64,000 nt of DNA, from the NCBI GenBank assembly GCA_017578085.1, contig PKQR01000001.1:7302-71301 (forward strand). Reading direction: 5' to 3'. The notes beneath the pieces are model-generated. The model was given only the letters and a program-made list of their open reading frames with translations, searched no databases and was not told the origin of the DNA. Made by a program: the position numbers and the translations under genes. Origin of the DNA: Bacillota bacterium (lineage in GTDB: Bacteria; Bacillota; Limnochordia; Limnochordales; ZCTH02-B6). Below are positions 44,513 to 52,706 of this stretch, piece by piece (position 1 is the first letter of the stretch; each line of letters begins with the position of its first letter).

Positions 44513-45763
44513 GTGCGCAGATGGGTGTACTGGGTGTTGGTGTTGGTCTTGGCGGCGGGGCTTGCGGCGGTGCCGGCGCTGGCCCAGCAGAAGGTGATCA
44601 CCTTCGGGTTCCCGGTGGACTACACGCGTGTCTACGTGTTTGTCGCCGAGGAATGGACCCAGGGCATGGTCGACTACCTGACCCTGATGAACCTCAAGGG
44701 CGGGGTCGGCGGCTACACCTTCGACTGGCGGGTGGTGGACACCGGCAACGAGCCGCAGCGGGGCATCGAGGCCTATGAGCGGTTCCGCCGGGAAGGGGCC
44801 ACGATTTTCAACTTCATTAGCACGCCGGTTTCCAACGCGGTGGCGCCCCGGGCTATGGAGGACGGCGTCATCCTGTTGATGCCTTTCCACGGGCGCTCCG
44901 ACGCCGCCGACGGGCAGACGTTCCCTTGGCTCTTTTCGCTGGGCGCGAACTACTGGTCCCAGGCGACGGTGATCGTCCAGCACATCCTCGAAGCAGAGGG
45001 CGGCAACCTCCGGGGCAAGCGCATCGGCCTCGTCCACATCGACTCGCCCTTTGGACGCGAGCCGATCCCGGTCCTGGAGGAGCTGAGCCGGCGCCTGGGG
45101 TTTGAGTTCCAGAGCTTTGCCTTCCCGTCGCCGGGCACGGAGCAGTCGGCCACCTGGGCCCAGGTGCGCCGCTTCCGGCCTGACTGGGTGTTGTTGTGGT
45201 CGGCAGGCCCCAGCCAGTCGGTGGGCGTGCGGGAAGCGATCCGCAACGGTTTCCCGCTGGACCGCCTGGTCTCGGTCATCTGGCTGGATGAAAAGGACAT
45301 GAACATCGTGGGCGCGGCCCAGGCGCGGGGCGTCAAGCGCTTTGAAGCGGCGGTGCCGGGGCGCGAGCACCCGGTGGTGCAGGAGATCTTGCAGAAGGTG
45401 TACCAGGAAGCCGGGAAAGGCTTCGGCAAGATCGAGAACGTGGGCAGCACCTACTACGTGGTGGGCATCGCCTCGGTGGCGCCGGTGGTGGAGGCGGTGC
45501 GCATTGCGGTGGAGCGGTTCGGCGAACCCGTGACGGTGGACAAGATCCGTGCCGCCCTCGAGATGGTGTCGAACTTCGACTTGAACGGGCTGATGCCGCC
45601 CATCACCATCACGCCGCAGGATCACGAGGGCGGCGGCATGGGCCGCATCTCCCAGTGGGACGGCAGCCGGTGGGTGCCGGTGACCGATTGGATGAGCGCG
45701 TTCCGCGATGTGGTGTGGGAGATGGTCTACAAGTCGTCGGCCCAGTTCCGGCAGGGGCAGTGA
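44513..45763 (+). CDS. livK: LivK-like substrate-binding protein
   Basis: A 416-aa periplasmic-binding protein of the Liv/amide type. Signal peptide RRWVYWVLVLVLAAGLAAVPALAQQ with cleavage after ALA, and no lipobox. Body: TFGFPVDYTRVYVFVAEE, NEPQRGIEAYE, IGLVHIDSPFGREPIPVLEEL. It captures the ligand outside the membrane; the ligand is probably an organic or aromatic acid given two adjacent CoA ligases. GTG at 44513 with GAGGGAGAAG upstream. Confidence 0.92.
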   Translation: MRRWVYWVLVLVLAAGLAAVPALAQQKVITFGFPVDYTRVYVFVAEEWTQGMVDYLTLMNLKGGVGGYTFDWRVVDTGNEPQRGIEAYERFRREGATIFNFISTPVSNAVAPRAMEDGVILLMPFHGRSDAADGQTFPWLFSLGANYWSQATVIVQHILEAEGGNLRGKRIGLVHIDSPFGREPIPVLEELSRRLGFEFQSFAFPSPGTEQSATWAQVRRFRPDWVLLWSAGPSQSVGVREAIRNGFPLDRLVSVIWLDEKDMNIVGAAQARGVKRFEAAVPGREHPVVQEILQKVYQEAGKGFGKIENVGSTYYVVGIASVAPVVEAVRIAVERFGEPVTVDKIRAALEMVSNFDLNGLMPPITITPQDHEGGGMGRISQWDGSRWVPVTDWMSAFRDVVWEMVYKSSAQFRQGQ

Positions 45764-45769
45764 CGGGCG

Positions 45770-46651
45770 GTGACGGACACGGTCGCCCGCGCCCATGAGG
45801 CGGGCAAGACCTTTGCGAACCCAGGCGTGAGCGGTGCCGGCCAGGCCGCCCGGCCGGCGCCGCTCCTCGCCGTCCACAACGTCGAGGTCATCTACGACAA
45901 GGTCTTCCTGGCCATCAAGGGCGTTTCCCTGGAAGTGCCCGAGGGCGCGATCGTGGCGCTGCTTGGGAGCAACGGGGCAGGCAAGAGCACCACGCTCAAG
46001 GCCATCAGCGGGCTCTTGGGGCCCGAGCGGGGGCAAGTCACCAAAGGCACGGTGCGCTGGCGCGGGCAGGACATTACCCGCCTTTCGCCGCCCGCCCGGG
46101 TGCGCCTTGGCATCGCCCAGGTGCTGGAGGGCCGGCGGGTGTTTGAGCACCTGACGCCGGAGGAGAACCTGATCGCCGCCTCCACGCCCATTGGCAACGC
46201 CCGCCGGGTGCGGGAGCTGGTGCAGATGGTCTACGACTATTTCCCCCGCCTCTACGAGCGGCGCAACGCGAAGGCGGGCTACTTGTCCGGCGGCGAGCAG
46301 CAGATGCTGGCCATCGGGAGGGCCTTGATGGCCGAGCCGCGCCTTTTGCTCTTGGACGAGCCGAGCCTGGGCCTGGCGCCCGTGCTGGTCGAGGAGATCT
46401 TTCGCATCGTGCAGCGGATCAACCAGGAGCAGGGCGTGAGCGTGCTGCTGGTGGAGCAGAACGCCCGCGCCGCGCTGGACGTGGCCAGCTACGGCTACTT
46501 GATGGAAGACGGGCGCGTGCGCATGGACGGGCCGGCCGAGGTGCTCAAGGCCAATCCCGACATCCAGGAGTTTTACCTGGGCGGCGGGGCCGGGCGCACC
46601 AGTTACCGGGACGTCAAGCACTACCGCCGGCGCAAGCGCTGGCTGGCGTAG
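45770..46651 (+). CDS. livF: ABC transporter ATPase, LivF-like
   Basis: A 293-aa ATPase: Walker A LGSNGAGKST, GRRVFEHLTPEENL, signature YLSGGEQQMLAIGRALMAEP, Walker B LLLLDEPSLGLAP, all LivF-like. It carries an N-terminal extension of about 30 residues and a basic tail (YRDVKHYRRRKRWLA). GTG start 6 bp after livK. Completes the importer. Confidence 0.94.
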   Translation: MTDTVARAHEAGKTFANPGVSGAGQAARPAPLLAVHNVEVIYDKVFLAIKGVSLEVPEGAIVALLGSNGAGKSTTLKAISGLLGPERGQVTKGTVRWRGQDITRLSPPARVRLGIAQVLEGRRVFEHLTPEENLIAASTPIGNARRVRELVQMVYDYFPRLYERRNAKAGYLSGGEQQMLAIGRALMAEPRLLLLDEPSLGLAPVLVEEIFRIVQRINQEQGVSVLLVEQNARAALDVASYGYLMEDGRVRMDGPAEVLKANPDIQEFYLGGGAGRTSYRDVKHYRRRKRWLA

Positions 46652-46681
46652 CGGGAGAGCGCATGGGCCGGGGTAGGGGGG

Positions 46682-47929
46682 ATGGGTATGTACCGCAGGA
46701 TCAGTGACAGCGAGTTCGCCGCTTTCCTGAGCAACGCGTACAGCGGCGCTCCGGCGGTCAGGCGCCTGCTAGACGAAGCCGGTTTGCGCCCGAACGAACT
46801 GGGCCCGCCCGAGGCAGTGCTGCCCCGGCTGCGCGTCACGCGCAAGGAGGAGTTGTCGGCCCAGCAGCAGGAGGATCCTCCTTTCGGCGGCTGGGTGAGC
46901 GGCGGAATGTCCAGTCTTCGCCGCGTTTTTGTCTCACCCGGCCCCATCTACAACGTCGAGGGAACCAGGCTCGACGACTGGGGCGCCGCGGAGGCGTTCC
47001 GGGCGGCCGGGTTTGGGCCCGGCGACCTGGTCCTCAATACCTTCACCTACCACTTGAGCCCGGCGGCCTTCATGATCGAGGCGGGCGTCTTGTCCCTAGG
47101 CGGGACGGTGGTGCCGGCCGGCACCATGTCCCGTTCCGAGCAGGCGCGCCTGCTGCAGCAGCTGCCCGTCACCGGCTTTGCCGGCCTGCCCAGCTACCTG
47201 CGGGCGCTGCTGGCCACGATCCTGGAAGAGTCGCGAGCTGGCGGCGTTTCCAAACCGCGCCTGGCCCTACGGCGGGCGTGGTTCACCGCCGAGCGGCTGG
47301 ACGACGACTTCCGGCAGGAGTTGGCCGAGGAGTGGGATGTGAAGGCCTTCCAAGGGTACGGCACGGCCGAACTCGGCATCGTCGCCTATGAATGCGAAGC
47401 CCAACAAGGCATGCACCTGGTGGAACAGGTCATCGTCGAGGTGCTGGACCCGGCCACGCGCGAGCCCGTGCCCGAGGGCGAGGTGGGCGAGCTGGTGGTG
47501 ACCGCTCTCCGCCCGGCCTATCCCCTTGTGAGGCTAGCTACCGGCGATTTGTCCCGCGTGATCCCGGAGCCGTGCCGCTGCGGGCGTTCCTCGCCCCGCA
47601 TAGCCGGGGTGCTCGGCCGGGTCGGCGCCGGAGTCAAGGTACGGGGGATGTTCATCTACCCCCACCAGATCGAACAGCTGGCCCGCGCCGTGCCCGGAAT
47701 CGCCCGCATCGCCGCCCGTGTCGGCCAGGAGGGTCACCGGGATTGCCTCTGGCTGGACGTGGAAACCCAGGCCGGGGAGGCCCATGATCCGGCCGCGGCT
47801 GCGGCTCTCAAAGAAGCCGTCACGGCCGCTGCCCAGGACCGGCTGCGGGTGCGGCCCGACAGGGTCGAGCTGTACCCGCCCGGACAGCTGGGCGACCGCC
47901 CCGTGCTGGCGGACTCCCGGCAAAAGTAG
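46682..47929 (+). CDS. PaaK-like phenylacetate-CoA ligase family protein
   Basis: A 415-aa AMP-forming ligase of the phenylacetate-CoA ligase family (shorter than FadD types). FQGYGTAELGIVAYEC (A5-like), EVGELVVTALRPAYPLVRLATGDLSRVIPEPCRCGR (PaaK metal/active region) and KVRGMFIYPHQIEQL. The usual SSGTTG P-loop is degraded: WVSGGMSSLRRVFVSPGPIY. That makes activity uncertain, or shows a divergent subgroup. Downstream of livF by 30 bp and probably in the same operon. Confidence 0.8.
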   Translation: MGMYRRISDSEFAAFLSNAYSGAPAVRRLLDEAGLRPNELGPPEAVLPRLRVTRKEELSAQQQEDPPFGGWVSGGMSSLRRVFVSPGPIYNVEGTRLDDWGAAEAFRAAGFGPGDLVLNTFTYHLSPAAFMIEAGVLSLGGTVVPAGTMSRSEQARLLQQLPVTGFAGLPSYLRALLATILEESRAGGVSKPRLALRRAWFTAERLDDDFRQELAEEWDVKAFQGYGTAELGIVAYECEAQQGMHLVEQVIVEVLDPATREPVPEGEVGELVVTALRPAYPLVRLATGDLSRVIPEPCRCGRSSPRIAGVLGRVGAGVKVRGMFIYPHQIEQLARAVPGIARIAARVGQEGHRDCLWLDVETQAGEAHDPAAAAALKEAVTAAAQDRLRVRPDRVELYPPGQLGDRPVLADSRQK

Positions 47930-47993
47930 GCGGCTGGTGGAGGCCGCGTGAACCAAATCCGGGCGCTGCTCGTCAAGTGAAACAGAGCTTGAG

Positions 47994-48863
47994 ATGGGAG
48001 TGGGCAGCTTGCAGCGCAAGGTTTGGGTTCTCGCGGCCGTGGCGGCCGTTGTCACACTGGCGGTGGCAGCGGCCGGCGGTTTCTTGGACGGCCGGGTGAC
48101 GGGTTCTGAAACAGGTCCTGGAACGGGCTCCTTTACGGGACCCGGGGCCGCACAGATGTCGCCGGCGCCGAGCACGGGGACGGCCGCCTCCGCTGGCTCC
48201 GGTACCTCTGGCTCGGGTACCTCCGACTCGGGTACCTCTGGCTCGGGTACCTCGGGCTCCGGTACCTCTGGGTCCGGTACCTCGGGTAGGGCGGGCACTG
48301 CTTCGGGGCCGTCGGGCGCCTATCGCCTGGCAGTGGTCAGCGGTGAGAGCGAAGCCCTCTACCGGGTTCGGGAGCAGCTGGCCGGCATCAGCTTCCCAGT
48401 GGATGCGGTCGGGCGGACGCGCCAGGTTTCCGGGACGGTCGTATTTGATGAGGAGGGCCGCGTCATTCCCGAACTCTCCGAGGTGCGGGTGAATCTCGCG
48501 TCGCTGCAGAGCGACCAATCCCGCAGGGACAACTTCGTGCGGCAAAACACGCTGCAGACGTCCCGCTACCCGGACGCGGTGCTCGTGCCCACCGAGGTCA
48601 GGGGCCTGACCTTCCCGTTGCCGCAGGAGGGCAGCGCACCGGTCACCATCGTCGCCGACTTGACGATCCGCAACGTGACCCGTCAGGTGGAATGGACCGG
48701 CACCGCCTACTTTGAGCCGGGAGCCGTGCGCATCGAGGCCGGAACCAGCGTCACGTTCGCGGACTTCGACCTCCAGCAGCCCCGGACCGCCGCGGTGCTG
48801 AGCGTGGCGGACACCATCCGGCTCGAGGCCAACGTGCGGATGAGCGTGGAGCAGGCGGGCTGA
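47994..48863 (+). CDS. YceI-family-like exported protein
   Basis: A 289-aa protein: hydrophobic N-terminal segment (VWVLAAVAAVVTLAVAAAGG), a Gly-Ser-Thr linker (residues about 60-105), and a YceI-like lipocalin-type beta-barrel (RTRQVSGTVVFDEEGRVIPELSEVRVNLASLQSD, TSRYPDAVLVPTEVRGL, VTIVADLTIRNVTRQVEW). YceI proteins bind isoprenoid lipids. A TTG at 48009 with GGGAG seven to eight bases upstream might be the real start. Confidence 0.82.
   Translation: MGVGSLQRKVWVLAAVAAVVTLAVAAAGGFLDGRVTGSETGPGTGSFTGPGAAQMSPAPSTGTAASAGSGTSGSGTSDSGTSGSGTSGSGTSGSGTSGRAGTASGPSGAYRLAVVSGESEALYRVREQLAGISFPVDAVGRTRQVSGTVVFDEEGRVIPELSEVRVNLASLQSDQSRRDNFVRQNTLQTSRYPDAVLVPTEVRGLTFPLPQEGSAPVTIVADLTIRNVTRQVEWTGTAYFEPGAVRIEAGTSVTFADFDLQQPRTAAVLSVADTIRLEANVRMSVEQAG
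48195..48284 (+). repeat. Six 15-bp repeats coding a GSGTS linker
   Basis: Six consecutive 15-bp units (GGCTCSGGTACCTCN form) within the YceI-like gene, each with GGTACC and each encoding roughly GSGTS or DSGTS. The in-frame length suggests change by slippage while the protein stays in frame. Confidence 0.92.
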
Positions 48864-48969
48864 CCGGCGGCGCAGGGGACGCGCCGGAAGGCGGATGTCG
48901 CCTTGCCCGGCGATGCGGTAGGGCAGACCAACTGGATCTCGGGCACCGCGGGCTTTGACGAGCACAAAA

Positions 48970-49009
48970 GGAAAACGGACGGGAAGCCTGCTGAGCCCGT
49001 CCGTTTTCC
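48970..49009 (-). terminator. Terminator of the tRNA-Arg gene
   Basis: GGAAAACGGACGGG (48970-48983) and CCCGTCCGTTTTCC (48996-49009) form a perfect 14-bp stem with a 12-nt loop; on the minus strand a TTTT run follows directly. Confidence 0.92.
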
Positions 49010-49022
49010 GTACCGTTGTTGC

Positions 49023-49097
49023 TGGTGGCCCCGGCAGGACTCGAACCTGCGCACGCGGTTTAGGAAACCGCCGCTCTATCCCCTGAGCTACGGGGCC
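49023..49097 (-). tRNA. tRNA-Arg(CCT)
   Basis: A complete 75-nt cloverleaf read on the minus strand: acceptor GGCCCCG/CGGGGCC, D-arm GCTC/GAGC, anticodon stem GCGGT/ACCGC with loop TTCCTAA (anticodon CCT, decodes AGG), T-arm GCAGG TTCGAGT CCTGC, discriminator A and encoded CCA. Its own promoter lies at 49162-49191 and a terminator at 48970-49009, so it is a monocistronic transcript. Confidence 0.97.
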
Positions 49098-49140
49098 GCA
49101 GCCAGCAGGTTGCCGGCGTTTGCTGCCGGCAACCTGTCGT

Positions 49141-49191
49141 CCTCTACTATACCGCCCCTCTACTATACCCCACGGTGTGACCCGGTTGCAA
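49141..49191 (-). promoter_or_regulatory. tRNA-Arg promoter with duplicated -10
   Basis: Minus strand TTGCAA (49191-49186), 18-bp spacer, TATAGT (49167-49162). A second TATAGT is at 49151-49146 inside an exact 13-bp direct repeat (49141-49153 and 49157-49169), giving a possible tandem start. Confidence 0.72.
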
Positions 49192-49356
49192 GCAACGAAA
49201 AGCTCGGTTTCCGAGCTTGACAGCGAGCCCTGGAGACTCGCCGCCCGTCGCTGACCGGGGCCTGGTACCATTACCGGACCAGGTACCAGACGATGCGTTT
49301 CCAACTTTTAGGTGTCTCCAGGGGTGCCACGCGCTTTGCGCAAACCCCTCGAAAGA

Positions 49357-49370
49357 ACCGACCGGTCGGT
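49357..49370. promoter_or_regulatory. TetR-type operator, double overlapping site
   Basis: ACCGACCGGTCGGT is a perfect palindrome containing two overlapping ACCG-N2-CGGT boxes. It is directly followed by TATAAAT, a -10-like sequence on the plus strand. It lies 48 bp beyond the tetR stop codon. Confidence 0.6.
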
Positions 49371-49418
49371 ATAAATAGCGACCGCCTTTCCGGCAATCGG
49401 GGCAAAGGCAGTAAACGG

Positions 49419-50000
49419 TCACTGCAGGAGCGTGAGGGCCTCGCGAGCGGCGCCCATGTAGCGGGATGGCGGTGCGTTGATCTTGGCCATTACCCGGAGT
49501 CCCACGAGAAAGACCAACAGGAAGCTGGCCAGCGTCAGTGGGTCTTTCCGAGGGGAGAGTTCTCCTTGAGCCTGAGCACGATGGAGACAGAGAGCGAGCG
49601 CCGCTTCCAGGCCGTTCCAGGCCATCTCCACCCGTCGTTCCACCTCCTTGTCGCCGGGCAGCCGTTCGACCGCCGCATTGACCAAAAAGCAGCCGTACCG
49701 GAGCGTCCGCCAAGACGCTTGCTCGGCGAACCGTTCCACCAGTCCCCAGACGAGGGGGAGCGCCTTTCCCTCGCGGTTGAGGAAAGACATCGGGAACGGA
49801 TCCTCCTTGACAATGTATCGGTCCAGCGCCTTGAGGTACAGCTGGTGCTTGCTGCCGAAGGTGTTGTAGAGGCTGGCTTTCGAGATTCCCAGATGCTCGA
49901 CGAGGTCCGCGACGGACGTGGCTTCGTAGCCCCGCTCCCAGAAAAGCTCGACCGCCTGATCGAGAACGATGTCAGGATCAAACTCTGTGCTGCGCGGCAC
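49419..50000 (-). CDS. TetR/AcrR-family repressor
   Basis: A 193-aa repressor: HTH FDPDIVLDQAVELFWERGYEATSVADLVEHLGISKASLYNTFGSKHQLY (residues about 7-56), then a helical ligand domain with YGCFLVNAAVERL, typical of the AcuR/ComR-like group (TetR_C_16-like). GTG start with GGGGGGATGG upstream. Its own promoter (50048-50076) carries an overlapping operator, so autorepression is expected. No obvious target gene sits beside it. Confidence 0.93.
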   Translation of the reverse strand: MPRSTEFDPDIVLDQAVELFWERGYEATSVADLVEHLGISKASLYNTFGSKHQLYLKALDRYIVKEDPFPMSFLNREGKALPLVWGLVERFAEQASWRTLRYGCFLVNAAVERLPGDKEVERRVEMAWNGLEAALALCLHRAQAQGELSPRKDPLTLASFLLVFLVGLRVMAKINAPPSRYMGAAREALTLLQ

Positions 50001-50047
50001 TGTCCATCCCCCCGCTGTTCAACACCCGTGACATGGTCGGTGAGACA

Positions 50048-50076
50048 ATCCTAGGAGTCACAGACCGTTCGGTCAA
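50048..50076 (-). promoter_or_regulatory. tetR promoter with overlapping operator
   Basis: Minus strand TTGACC (50076-50071), 17-bp spacer, TAGGAT (50053-50048). GACCGTTCGGTC (50063-50074), an ACCG-N2-CGGT box, overlaps the -35, so bound TetR would block transcription. Confidence 0.72.
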
Positions 50077-50183
50077 CCTGCAGTTTGTCGCGAACATGCA
50101 GCGTGACCCCGGTAGGCGGTCGTCGATGCCTTTGATGAAACCTGCCTCCCAAAAGAGATTGGCCCTCTGCCGACCTCGTGTGG

Positions 50184-50193
50184 ACCGCCCGGT
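50184..50193. promoter_or_regulatory. TetR-type box ACCGCCCGGT
   Basis: Third copy of the ACCG-N2-CGGT pattern, in the gap between tetR and the peptidase gene. Confidence 0.5.
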
Positions 50194-50213
50194 TTCCGAG
50201 GGGTGGACCGTGC

Positions 50214-50223
50214 ACCGTTCGGT
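50214..50223. promoter_or_regulatory. TetR-type box ACCGTTCGGT
   Basis: Same 10-bp core as the autoregulatory site at 50064-50073. It is three helical turns (30 bp) from the previous box, so both would face the same side of DNA. Confidence 0.6.
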
Positions 50224-50362
50224 CGAAATAACGGAAGGGGAGCCGCGATCGAGCGGGTGCCCCCTAGCCAGCGGGTCTTGGACGCGACGCTTGCCGCCGT
50301 CCGGCTCGGAGGCGGCGGCCTGGCGCTATTGGGGAGTGTGGCCGAGCGAGGTGGCCGGCGTC

Positions 50363-50400
50363 TCCCCGGCGGCCGCGGGGGAGTCGGCGGCCGCCGGGGA
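50363..50400. repeat. 12-bp inverted repeat near the peptidase stop
   Basis: TCCCCGGCGGCC (50363-50374) pairs with GGCCGCCGGGGA (50389-50400), 44 bp past the end of the M20 gene on the minus strand. No T-run follows in that direction, so terminator status is uncertain. Confidence 0.55.
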
Positions 50401-50443
50401 AAAGGTGGGTCCGGCGCAGGGCCCGTTGAAGGCACCCGGCCGG

Positions 50444-51601
50444 TCACCAAGCGGCTTCCTTGGTCTGGCGGGCGAGCAGCTGGGAGATGGCCAACGTCGC
50501 CAGCGCCGCCCGGGGGACGATGGAGTCCACCTCCAGGTACTCGTCGTCGCTGTGGGCTTTGCCCCCCACTGGCCCGATGGAGTCGATGACGGGGACGCCG
50601 GCGTCCGCGATCAGGTTCGCGTCGGACACGCCGCCCGACGACGACTGCACCAGTTCCAGACCAAGCTCACGCCCGGCGGCATGCACGTGGGCGAACAACG
50701 CCTCGATCGCGGGCCCGCGCTCCAAGGGCGGCCGTGTCATGCCGCCCGTCACCTCGATCTCGTAGCCCGGGCGCGACGGGGTGCAAATTTCGCGGATGCG
50801 CTCCATGAGCGCTTCGCCGTCGGCTTTGGTAGGAAAGCGCAAATCCACCCGGGCGCGGGCGTGCTCGGCCACCACATTGCGGGCGGTGCCGCCGGACACG
50901 ACGCCCACGTTCACGGAGATGCCCCGCTCAAGGTCGGTCAACGCGTGCAGCGCCAGGGTGATCCTTGCCAGCTCCTCCACGGCGCTGAGCCCGTCCTGGG
51001 GAGCGGCGCCCGCGTGGGCCGCCCGGCCCTTGACGGAGATGGTGACGTCGCCGACGCCCTTGCGCAACGTGATGACCTCTTCCATCGACCGCGCCGGTTC
51101 GAAAACGAAGGCAGCCGTGCACCCCGGTGCGTACTCAGCCACCAGCGCCCGGGAGTGCGGGGAGCTGATCTCCTCGTCGGCGTTGATGATGACCCGGGCG
51201 TGTTCATGCAGGCCGCCCGCCAGCGCCAGGGCCTTGAGCACGTAAAGCATCGACACGATGCCGGCCTTCATGTCCATCACGCCCGGTCCATAAGCGCGCC
51301 CGCCCTCAACCCGGAAGGGCCGCCGGGCGGCGGTCCCCACGGGAAACACCGTGTCGATGTGGCCCATCAACAGCACCCGGGGTTCCCGGGAGCCTTCGGC
51401 CACGAGGTGCGGGCCCACCGGCGACGGGAAGCGCCGCGTGGTGAGGCCAAGCTCCTTTAGCCGCGGCTCCAAGATGTCGAGGATGGCCTCAATCCCGGGC
51501 GCATGCCCGGTTCCGGAATCGATGTTCACCAGCTGTTCCAGCAGCCCCAGCATTTCCCCTTGCCAGCGGGCAAACTGGTCCAGCAGCGCTTGAGCTTGCA
51601 C
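50444..51601 (-). CDS. M20-family peptidase (glutamate carboxypeptidase-like)
   Basis: A 385-aa dinuclear-zinc peptidase: LLMGHIDTVFP (first zinc His/Asp), GPGVMDMKAGIV (bridging Asp), NADEEISSPHSR (catalytic Glu) and GGKAHSDDEYLEVDS (last His). It resembles carboxypeptidase G2/ArgE/DapE relatives that remove C-terminal or N-acyl groups in the cytoplasm. GTG at 51601, eight bases after GGAGGAACC, fixes the start. It is downstream of Dpp permeases, so it probably processes imported peptides. Confidence 0.9.
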   Translation of the reverse strand: MQAQALLDQFARWQGEMLGLLEQLVNIDSGTGHAPGIEAILDILEPRLKELGLTTRRFPSPVGPHLVAEGSREPRVLLMGHIDTVFPVGTAARRPFRVEGGRAYGPGVMDMKAGIVSMLYVLKALALAGGLHEHARVIINADEEISSPHSRALVAEYAPGCTAAFVFEPARSMEEVITLRKGVGDVTISVKGRAAHAGAAPQDGLSAVEELARITLALHALTDLERGISVNVGVVSGGTARNVVAEHARARVDLRFPTKADGEALMERIREICTPSRPGYEIEVTGGMTRPPLERGPAIEALFAHVHAAGRELGLELVQSSSGGVSDANLIADAGVPVIDSIGPVGGKAHSDDEYLEVDSIVPRAALATLAISQLLARQTKEAAW

Positions 51602-51715
51602 AGTTGGTTCCTCCAATCTAAAGCCGACGCTTGCCATAGCTGGACTAGAGCCGACACTTGCTATAGCCGGAGCGGTCCACGAAAAAGCCGGGAACCGCTG
51701 CCATGCTGGCCCGTT

Positions 51716-52690
51716 TCAGGGCCGCTGCTTCGGGTCGAGCGCGTCCCTCAGCCCGTCGCCGATGACGTTGAACGCGAGCACCGTGACGGTAATGGCCAGT
51801 CCCGAGAAAACGGCGAGCCACGGGTTGCTGAGGATGTTGTTGACGCCGGAGCGGATCATGTTGCCCCAACTGGGCGTCGGCGGCTGCACGCCGAGACCCA
51901 GGAAGCTCAGGCTCGCCTCGGTGCGGATGGCCGTCGCGATCCACAAGGTGGACATGACCGATATCGGGCCCAGGATGTTTGGGATGATGTGGCGCAGGAT
52001 AATCCGGGTTTCGCTGGCTCCAATCGCCCGGCACGCCTGGATGAATTCCTTCTGCCGCAGGGCCAGCACCGGTCCCCGGGCCAGCCGGATGAAGTTGGGC
52101 AGGAGCGACAGCGCCACGGCGATGACCACGTTGGTCGTTCCCGGTCCCAGGGCGACCACCACCATCAGCCCCAGCAAGAGGCTCGGGAAGGACATGAGGA
52201 TGTTGGTGATGCTCGAAATGACCTGGTCCACCCGGCCTCCCAGGTAGCCCGAAATCCCGCCGATGATGGTGCCGAGAACCCCGGCCAGGAATACGGATGC
52301 GAGCCCCACCACCAGCGACGCGCGGCTGCCGTAAATGAGGCGGGAAAGCACGTCCCGGCCAAACTCGTCGGTGCCCAGCCGGAACATCTCGCTCGGGCCC
52401 CGCAGGCGGTAGATGATATGCTGCTCGGCCGGATCGTAGGGCGCCAGCCACGGGGCAAACACGGCCACGAAGATGAGCAGCGCGACAAAGATGACGCCGC
52501 CCACGGCCATGCGGTCCCGGCGGAACCGGCGCATCCACCGGGAATTCCACATGGCCGACAGGGTGTCGACGAAGCTCCTGCCCGTCCCGCTATCCGTGCT
52601 CCGGCCGGTGCTGCTCACCGTGCCACCGGAGCCGCCGGGCGTTGGGCTGGACATGCCGTTGGACGTGGAGCGTTGGGTTTCTGCTGCCAC
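51716..52690 (-). CDS. dppC: Peptide ABC transporter permease, DppC-like
   Basis: A 324-aa permease with six helices and an N-terminal polar region of about 40 residues (Ser/Thr/Gly-rich). LGTDEFGRDVLSRLIYGSRASL and EFIQACRAIGASETRIILRHIIPN are DppC/OppC signatures; the latter is the EAA loop that contacts the ATPases. GTG start after AAGGAG. It follows the dppB-like gene by 16 bp. Confidence 0.94.
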   Translation of the reverse strand: MAAETQRSTSNGMSSPTPGGSGGTVSSTGRSTDSGTGRSFVDTLSAMWNSRWMRRFRRDRMAVGGVIFVALLIFVAVFAPWLAPYDPAEQHIIYRLRGPSEMFRLGTDEFGRDVLSRLIYGSRASLVVGLASVFLAGVLGTIIGGISGYLGGRVDQVISSITNILMSFPSLLLGLMVVVALGPGTTNVVIAVALSLLPNFIRLARGPVLALRQKEFIQACRAIGASETRIILRHIIPNILGPISVMSTLWIATAIRTEASLSFLGLGVQPPTPSWGNMIRSGVNNILSNPWLAVFSGLAITVTVLAFNVIGDGLRDALDPKQRP

Positions 52691-52706
52691 GTGCGATCTC
52701 CTTCCG

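Larger units (their letters stand above)
49098..49418. other. Intergenic region between tRNA-Arg and tetR
   Basis: About 320 bp with no gene. It holds the tRNA promoter with a duplicated -10 (49141-49191) and a TetR-type palindrome (49357-49370) followed by TATAAAT. The rest shows nothing. Confidence 0.7.
50001..50443. other. Gap between tetR and the M20 peptidase gene
   Basis: About 440 bp with no supported gene. It contains the tetR promoter, three ACCG-N2-CGGT boxes, and a 12-bp hairpin at 50363-50400. It could be the remains of a lost target gene or encode a small RNA. Confidence 0.6.

Noticed and set aside
47949..47981. Ten-codon frame with good ribosome site after the PaaK-like gene (VNQIRALLVK)
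   Set aside because: Could be a relic of an ABC-2 permease start, but it is too short to support any gene.
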